A stretch of 64,000 nt of DNA from Pyronema omphalodes (lineage: Eukaryota; Ascomycota; Pezizomycetes; Pezizales; Pyronemataceae): the NCBI GenBank assembly GCA_024516155.1, contig JAJJXM010000018.1, positions 744,001-808,000 of the forward strand, in the 5' to 3' direction. The notes under the pieces were generated by a model, which searched no databases, was not told where the DNA came from, and saw only the letters and a program-made list of their open reading frames with translations. Positions 56,938-64,000 of the stretch are shown in pieces (the first letter of the stretch is position 1; each line of letters opens with the position of its first letter). A program made the translations under genes and the position numbers.

Positions 56938-58767
56938 ATGGCATCTACAACCCCTAGCGGCGCGCCGTCTTCTAAGGAGAAGAAATACGACCGTCAGTTA
57001 CGACTATGGGGCGCCAACGGCCAGAACAGACTTGAGGCAGCTCACATCGCGCTGTTTGGAGCATCAGCTACTGGATGCGAGATTCTCAAGAACCTTGTTC
57101 TTCCAAGCGTTGGAAAATTCACTATCATTGACGACAAAATTGTTACTGAGGCGGATCTGGGCACGAATTTCTTCCTCGATGAGGAGAGTGTTGGAAAATC
57201 CCGCGCAGAGCGAACGGCTGCTCTGCTTGAAGAGTTGAACCCAGACGTTAAGGGTGCTTTTATGAACGATGTTTGTGTCTATTTGAAGGTATTCTATTAC
57301 CATTCTAAGCTGATTCGAGATCTAGAGCCTTTCAAACTTGCTGTCAAGTAGGCCGGAGCTCTTCAAACCCAGCACAAGCCCGTTCACGCATATCATTATC
57401 GTCTCACCTTTTTCTACTCCCGATATTCTCCAGCTATCACCGGAGATTCCTACATTTCTCGTACATTCGCTCGGATGGTCGATTGTTTTACGGATAATGT
57501 CTCCAACTCGCGGCATTGTGGAAACCCACCCTGATTCGTTGACAGACCTAAGATTATTTAACCCTTGGGAAGAGCTTACAGCTCTAGCTGTAGAAAGGAC
57601 AAAGGGTCTAGACAAGCCTGTAAGCGAAGGTGGAATGGACAACTACGAGCACGGACATGTTCCATACGTATTACTACTTCTCAAATACCTTGAAGACTGG
57701 AAGGCAGAGCACAATGGACAGTACCCATCAAACTATAAAGAAAAAAACGAATTCAAAGCCATGCTATTGGACAAGATGCGAACAGATGTACCGGGAGGAA
57801 GCGAAGAGAATTATGAGGAAGCAGCAGCAGCTGTTATGAAGAACCTCAAACAGGCAGAGATCTCATCAGATACGAAGGAGGTTTTGGAAGACCCTAGATG
57901 CATCACCCCTACTGCAGATGTATGCATATCTTACTCGTCACAATGACTTTGGCTAATTTTAATCTAGTTGGAGAACTTCTGGATCATTGCCAATGCTGTC
58001 CGGCAGTTCCGTGACAACCCTGAACAAGGTGCTGGATTACTCCCCTTATCCGGTGGCTTCCCCGATATGAAGGCCGAGAGCAAGTCTTACGTCGAGCTCC
58101 AGAACATGTACCGCGCCAAAGCCCAGCGGGATGCCGTCCTTGTTTTCGGAAACGTCAAAGCCACACTGAGCAAGCTCGGCCGGGACCCTGAATCAATTAC
58201 CCTGGAAGAAGTATCACTTTTCACCAAGCATTCCAATTTCATCCGCCGTATCAACTACCGACCACTTGCTCCTGAATATTCGCTACCATGTGACGAACAC
58301 CATAAGCAAACAGTCATTGACGCATTAAATAACTGGGATAGCGAAGAGTCTCTAATCCATGATTACATCGCGATCCGTGCTTTCCAGGAGTACTATTCGA
58401 CGATGGGACGCTTCCCCGGCGCGGAAGACAAAGACCTAAAGAAAGACCAAGAAATGCTCGAGGCCTTCGCAGGAGACTACCTTAAGACGCTGGACTACAT
58501 TGGAGGACTGGCTGATCGTACCAAGAACATGGTACAGGAAGTTGTGAGAGCTGGTGGAAGTGAGTTGCATGTCATTGCTTCTCTTGCTGGTGGAATGGTG
58601 GCACAGGAAATTGTCAAGGTATGGCTTACTTCCTATCGTCCTTTGTGCAGAATGGCCTAGAAATGCTAACAAAAGTTGAATAGGTGGTCACTCAGCAGTA
58701 TATCCCAGTGAATAACACGGTTATCTTCGACGGTATCCAAAGTAAAACTGCGGTATATGAGTTTTAG
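56938..58767 (+). CDS. ULA1: NEDD8-activating enzyme E1 regulatory subunit (NAE1/ULA1 homologue)
   Basis: Four exons: 56938-57270, 57326-57919, 57968-58618 and 58684-58767, 553 residues. The length is close to animal NAE1. The N-terminus has KYDRQLRLWGANGQNRLE and the nucleotide-fold segment ALFGASATGCEILKNLVLP, then FTIIDDKIVTEADLGTNFF. The second exon carries HPDSLTDLRLFNPWEEL. The third has LENFWIIANAVRQFRDNPEQ and a well-conserved end, ELHVIASLAGGMVAQEIVK, joined to VVTQQYIPVNNTVIFDGIQS. The protein pairs with Uba3 to activate NEDD8 for cullin modification. Intron 1 starts with GTTTGT, and the acceptor was chosen at CTAG before SLSNLLSSRPEL, which keeps frame and fits the family. Confidence 0.94.
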
Positions 58768-59020
58768 TTTGAACAGCACTTTTAGAGGCGCTCGGATGGG
58801 AATATGAGCGAATTCATTTTGTACCCATGTTAAAACTTAGTCTTATTTTTAATGGAAGGTACGCTAACGTACCAGTTAGTTTGGTGTATCAATGATGTTC
58901 AAAATAATCGCTTATTTTGTGTGGGTTGTCTAGTTGTGTCTTGATGCTTCGTACTTACATACCGGTAAGTGGGGCCAAAACAATATGTTCTCCTGGCATT
59001 AAGTGATCCAAACACTCATT
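58768..59020. other. unique sequence before the right arm
   Basis: About 250 bp of single-copy DNA following NAE1. It contains nothing recognisable and ends where the inverted duplication begins. Confidence 0.6.
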
Positions 59021-59024
59021 ATAA

Positions 59025-59124
59025 GGCGGGATGGCCGAGTTGGTTATGGCGCCAGGTTAAGGTTACCTTAATATCGATTCCTGGTTCGGGAAACTGAGCG
59101 TGGGTTCAAGTCCCACTTCCGTCA
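59025..59124 (+). tRNA. tRNA-Leu (anticodon AAG), intron-containing, right copy
   Basis: Same 100-nt sequence as the left copy, including the 16-nt intron after the anticodon loop AAG+G. It is in opposite orientation. A TTTTT terminator follows at 59131-59135. The 5' flank is unrelated to that of the left copy beyond ATAA. Confidence 0.95.
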
Positions 59125-59130
59125 ACATTC

Positions 59131-59135
59131 TTTTT
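59131..59135 (+). terminator. Pol III terminator of right tRNA-Leu
   Basis: Five T, 6 nt after the tRNA 3' end. Confidence 0.7.
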
Positions 59136-61290
59136 GTATTTTATTTTTCACCATTGCGACGATGATTCTACCATCATTATCTTTAGGCCACCGTTGAATT
59201 TTGGAAACAGTCTGCGAACGCTGTCTAAACTCTGATTTGATAATTTGTGCTTTTCTTGAACTTCATGAAACGAGTATCTTCAAAGGTTCTTGGCAGTCAC
59301 CGCCCCCTCCTAGTGTTGACCAAATCCTCCAAGATTTCCACTGTACCTATACCTCGTTACAGTTTGTTGTGCCATGTATTTATCCTCTAAAGTCTTTCAA
59401 CCCCATTTCAGTGAAGTCGTGTTGATGCAACTTTTTGTTTCCTCGACGAGGTATTCGAAAATATTGCAACACAGCATCCAGACGTATTTCAAACAAAATC
59501 CAAGACCAAGAATAAGACATCTATTGAGATTTACCACACGTTATGTCATGCCTTGTATTGACTTCTTCATCTCTCTCATGATTATGGTTATAACTGATAA
59601 ATACTCACACTCACACTTATAGTTTCCTGTAGTCATAAGGGCTGGGGTTTTCGTGGTGGTGATCCATGGTGGGATTTTGCAAACATTTGTAAATTCACAC
59701 TGTATCTGAATTCAGCAATGCGTAGCTCTCTCCACGTAAGCCTAGATACATATAGTCACAATCTGAGGGTTTCCGTATTACCTAACACCTCGGCGTCTGC
59801 CTTCTGTTGTATATGATTCCTGCAGTGGTGGTTTGACTCGAAGAATGTCAGGTCAACTTTTATATTTACGGATGACTTTTTCGAGCAGCGCCGGAAGGTG
59901 AGATAATATGAATTCAGTCTTGCTTCCAGAGTTGTGGCGTAATGAATTTGCAGGTGCTATTGCAAAGTACCATGTATAACAATGATCCGTTGTTCAAGTA
60001 GATGTCTTTCTGAATCTCTAAATTGTTGGGCTTTGAAACAGTGTAAATGTGTTTCATTATTACATTTTCCAATGGAAGTCTTTTTTACTTCAGAATGAAT
60101 TTTCTATATGCCTGAATCCTACAATTGACCCACGCCGGTTTTTCAACATTTATTCAAAATTTCTATGAATCCAAAGCATCCCAAATTACCGTCTATACTG
60201 ATGATATAAACCTGTAAAAAAACACAACCGTCGGATAAAATTCATATGCGTAACATAGAGGCCTCGGAATTAATATTCATTATGATTTGAAGACCTGCGC
60301 ACCATCGACGATTCATCCTCAGGGCAAATATTTCGCCATTTACAAACCGTCTTCTCCATCTCAGAGGAACTTGTTCAATACCAGCACTATTACCCCAATT
60401 TTGGTATCCATAATGACTTCAGCCTTCACCTCCCAGGAATTCTCGATCAGAAGTGGGTCCTGACAGCACGGCGGTTTCCCCTGAAAACGATCACCAGGTC
60501 CTACATGTCCAGCTGACTCATTTCATCCTGACTTCCGAGCATATCATATGACTCCTTCCCGACGCCGATTAGAAAAACCGTGAACCATATGTAAGGTCCT
60601 GCATAGTACTGTCTAATATCTATCTCGGTCAGCGTATCATGGAATAAAGTAATCTGCCACTGATTTTGTTTTTTGTAACCATTGCGTCAACCGCAGTTTG
60701 TTTAGCATATTTCTTTAGGGAAAACGGGTTTTGTAATCGTGTACTGTAAAGTACTGCCTCCATCTTCCAGACAGCGCGCCAGATGAGGGATGAAGATTAA
60801 CGGACATTCACAACGTCAACACAGGGACTTGGATATTTCCTGAATGCAGGATTTCATCAGGTGATGAAAAGACAGATGATTTGATCATTGCCTTGAAATC
60901 CGCCTACAAGGTGCCTGTTCTGAACGGTAAAGGGAAAAGGGCAAAGAATGGCGGAGTGGCAGTGTGGAGCTGTTTCCAAAATCACCCCGTTCACCAGCCA
61001 GTTGCTCATTGCCGGCGTTAGGACGTTTGAGGAGACTACTGCAGAAACAGCAAAGTGCACTTGCATTGCTTAGAGTCTTTTGGGGGCCCCTCGAGGGACC
61101 ATAAGAGCAGTCACAATCGCTACTATAGAGGCGAATTATTCATATTCTGGTTTATTTTACTGATGATGCAAATCGGTGCCAATGAACACCAAATACGATA
61201 TGCGGTAGGGACTGTACCACACACGACTTGGACAGATAGGGGGGTTGGGACTTTACCACACACGACTTGCACAGATAGGAAAAGAAATAC
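59136..61290. pseudogene. decayed, coding-like DNA in right arm
   Basis: Counterpart of 15930-17986. Frames are broken in different places than in the left arm, with substitutions and small indels. This part is clearly more diverged than the outer part of the arm. Confidence 0.3.
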
Positions 61291-61718
61291 GAGATTTACA
61301 GCAAGAAAATCCATTTATTAAACGGGGTGTCTTTCAAACGAAGACCTTATAACAAACACTCTCATACAAGACATTAAAGTAAGAATAATACAGCAAGTTA
61401 CATCGTAAAAGCGCATATACAGAAAACTAAATGAACCCTAAAGCCAACCCAACCCAAAAAACAGAAAAGAAAGAAAGAAAAGCATTCAAAATGAAAGAAA
61501 AAAAAGGGAATTAAAGAGCGTAGAGAAGAGAAATTAAAGAAAGACAAGAATTAAAAAGATGTAAAAACCGAAACCAACGCACAAAAAGACGCCTCTCAAT
61601 TACCAAACATAAAACGAAGAACTTCCAAAACGAAAGAATTACTAACACAAATCAAAAATATTTACCCGAACTTGTTCACCTCCTCAATGGACATCCCGTC
61701 GCATACCGTATTTTGTGC

Positions 61719-61740
61719 GTTGGTACCGATTAGTACCAAC
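61719..61740 (-). other. conserved hairpin in 3' flank of arm gene, copy 2
   Basis: GTTGGTAC-N6-GTACCAAC, identical stems to the left copy (15393-15414), 30 nt after the stop codon. Confidence 0.6.
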
Positions 61741-61769
61741 AGCAGAAAGGCCAGAGTCTGAAATCTCTG

Positions 61770-63234
61770 TCACTGCGATAGTGACTGCAGAGAAGAAAGC
61801 TCTCCAAGAATCACCTCCTCCATAACACATTCACCATCACCAAAATTCCTGGTTTCATCGGCGTTTGCGGCGTCACCGTGACTTCCATTTTTGCCATTGC
61901 TAGGCCTCTCAAGGGCTTGTAAAGTCCTGATAACCCTTGTCCTTCCGGCTGAGTCCAAAGGTTGAACTGCCAGCAATGCAGCAAGGAAAGTATCACCACT
62001 AGGACTTGAGGCGTCACTGGAATGTTCTTGCTCATCGGTACTTGAGCTGCTGTTATCCATTTTGCCCTCAATCATTCGTAAATACCACAACAGCATTCTC
62101 CTTTCCAGTGAATCCAGATGGCCGACGGCCCTCAATGCATCAAAGAGTCTATCTTGACCCTCATGTGCTCTCCGAATCTGTTCCACCTCCTTCAGACGTG
62201 CTTCGTACTGTTCCCGTAAACTCTGTCCATGAGCCTCCAAGTGTTTTTGAGTCATTTCGAAAGCCTGGGCCATCTCCTGCAGCATCCGAATACTTCTCTC
62301 CCAGCCTGATCTGTCGACAGGTATAGGTCTGGGTGATGGCGAATGTGGTTCGATGGGTGATTGTCTTGCCAGATCCGGAATTGCACTACTGGGGGTGAAT
62401 GAAGTTGACGACGAAGCTTCATCAGGCAAGTGTGTCTGGTCGTCCAGATCTGCCCATGTCACGGCCATTCTAACTCGTGGGATTTCATCAGCAAACTGGA
62501 TTCGTAAATTGCTTCTCAAAAAGGCTTTTAGGGATGTTGACGGTCACATACGGTGTTTCTGTCACAGTGTTTCTCCCTGAATATTGAGGTTGTGTCGGGA
62601 TATCAAGAGGTCTACTGTATTCAGAAAGAGAGGGTTCTGAATTGACGGGGGTGACAGATCGAGAATTGGCCGGTGTCCATGGCCATTCAGTGTCTATACA
62701 TTCGGACGTCTCTGGATTGACATGGTCGTCCATCTCAATGTACAAAGTTGTGCCATCAGTTCCCAAATCATCAGATGCGGCTGTATTCGCGTAGGTACCG
62801 ACAGGAAAACTTGGAGTGATAGTATTGGGTCCAGTATGGTCGTCTAGCCAATGCTCTTCTTGGCGTGACAATACTCCAGCTGCCTCCATTCCAGTTCTTC
62901 CACTAGCGGGACCTATCGGGATGATTTCTGTCTGATCGATCGCTGGTTCGAAGTCGTCTGACGTCTTTTGGATACTGTTGTCGCAAACAGGAGCCCCCGA
63001 TGGGATGTCTATGGCTGTTTCAAGGAGTTCCGGTAACTGACTCATGATATTTTCATTATACTGTTGTTGAGCGGGAGCGGCGGCCGTGTTTCCCAATTCT
63101 CCCGTGGGTCCATTCGAGGTTGTTGTTGCCTCCGCAATATCCACGATTCTGACTTCAGGACGCCGGGGGCTAACCAAGTAGTCATCAAATAAAGAAATGC
63201 GGGTCATTCTCGAAGGTGTGAAATAACGACGCAT
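61770..63234 (-). CDS. unknown two-exon gene, arm copy 2 (460 aa)
   Basis: Minus-strand exons 62552-63234 and 61770-62469 with an 82-bp intron (donor GTATGT, branch GCTGAT, acceptor GTTAG), giving 460 codons as in copy 1. By my count about 38 residues differ from copy 1 (about 92% identity). Most changes lie in the Ser/Asp-rich linkers. In the roughly 80-residue coiled coil (about 282-363) I see only two changes, T/R in EQIRTAHEG and E/K at its end. Both copies are therefore intact and have diverged mainly in the disordered parts. Function unknown. Confidence 0.75.
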
Positions 63235-64000
63235 CTTTAAAGGAGGGGCGATGTATCAAACGAAAGATCCGGGTCAGAAGAAAAGGAGAAGGTGATTCAG
63301 TGGTGATTTCTCGCTCGAGGGAACTGGGGTGAGGATCAGAAAACGAAGGAGGAATTGGGGGATATTTAATGGGGACTTGGTGGAGGTGAATGGTGGATGT
63401 GAAGCATGGACGGCTAGCCGCCCGACGCAGACTGCAACTGAAGCTATTACACGGCAAAAGAATGGTGCACGTATACACCACAGACCTAGTGGACGGCAGA
63501 GCGATCACGAGTTTGAGCATGAAGTATTAAGGATATATCAGAAACATCATCCCAGGTACAGTTGTAGATACATAATTCATGAACAGCAGAATCAACGCAG
63601 TTTTCACCCAACAATCAACAATCATATGCATTTTCATTCAGTCACATGATGGGCGGAGCATGTATATACCCAGCACTGTGGTCTGTCTTCGGCAAAATTT
63701 GGGTTCTTTGTGCGGGAACGAGCGGCAGGCATTGGCGCATAAAATTGGCCGAAAGTCAGCCCACTTCCTATATGCCGCCAACGGACTTTGACCGAAGCCG
63801 ATGGCGATACACGAGCATCTTCTGTACATGCCTCCATACCGTTCCATGCCACCCGTGGCTGAGAAATCCGCTGCCGAAAGCTCGCATGTGGCTTCCGCTC
63901 TTCTACTGCTGACCACACTCAATCCGGTATGAGGCCCTTGCTCTCCTCCCGCACCTCCACAGTCTTCAGCGCCGATGCAAACTTCCACCTTTCCCGTACA
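63235..64000. other. upstream region of arm gene copy 2
   Basis: Almost identical to 13133-13898. Frames present here are mirrored on both strands because the DNA is nearly invariant, so none is independently supported. Confidence 0.5.

Larger units (their letters stand above)
59021..64000 (-). repeat. right arm of large inverted duplication (runs off the window)
   Basis: Reverse-complement partner of 13133-18101. It starts with the tRNA-Leu 5' end and continues outward with decayed DNA, the 39-bp tandem repeat, the unknown gene and its upstream region. The repeat is still continuing at base 64000. Confidence 0.97.

Noticed and set aside
1..64000. CRISPR array, rRNA, viral or bacterial operon
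   Set aside because: No regular repeat-spacer structure, rRNA signature, viral gene or bacterial-type gene cluster was seen on either strand.

Overview
This window is nuclear DNA from a filamentous ascomycete (Pezizomycotina). The evidence is the short introns (about 44-82 bp, apart from a few longer ones) with GTRNGT-type donors and CTRAY branch sites, the housekeeping gene set (mitochondrial uS19, TAF10, UPF3, SIT4, APP1, XAP5, HEI10, RPB3 and the NEDD8-E1 regulatory subunit), an intron-bearing tRNA-Leu(AAG) and the absence of any bacterial gene organisation. The class cannot be fixed from the sequence alone.

Layout. Bases 1-13,000 hold one convincing gene (a Pro/Ser-rich protein at 3501-4976), long low-complexity intergenic DNA, and a complete tRNA-derived SINE with a 15-bp target-site duplication (11,226-11,706) that itself carries a 97-bp Harbinger-type MITE. 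Bases 13,133-18,101 form the left arm of a large inverted duplication. It contains a two-exon gene of unknown function, decayed DNA and a tRNA-Leu. Bases 18,100-59,020 are a single-copy block of 15 supported or possible protein genes plus tRNA-Thr. In order these are uS19m, TAF10 (-), UPF3 (-), SIT4, APP1, a small hypothetical gene, a 7TM orphan (-), XAP5, HEI10, an 853-aa membrane-anchored protein, a TENA/THI-4-like protein, a small membrane protein (-), a CCDC90/DUF1640 protein (-), RPB3, tRNA-Thr (-) and the NAE1/ULA1 homologue. Two stretches inside the block, 29.3-35.5 kb and 49.2-51.4 kb, are nearly gene-free. Bases 59,021-64,000 are the right arm, a mirror copy of the left that runs off the window.

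The most unusual structure is this pair of arms of at least 4.97 kb, about 41 kb apart and facing each other. Each arm begins at the 5' end of an intron-containing tRNA-Leu gene and extends outward. Identity is nearly perfect in the outer part and much lower next to the tRNA. Both arms keep an intact 460-codon gene with the same 82-bp intron. The two copies differ at about 38 residues and show no recognisable domain apart from a coiled coil and two related 29-residue helical motifs.

Genes with introns were assembled by reading splice sites and checking frame. All exon models sum to whole codons. No CRISPR array, rRNA gene, virus or toxin gene was recognised.
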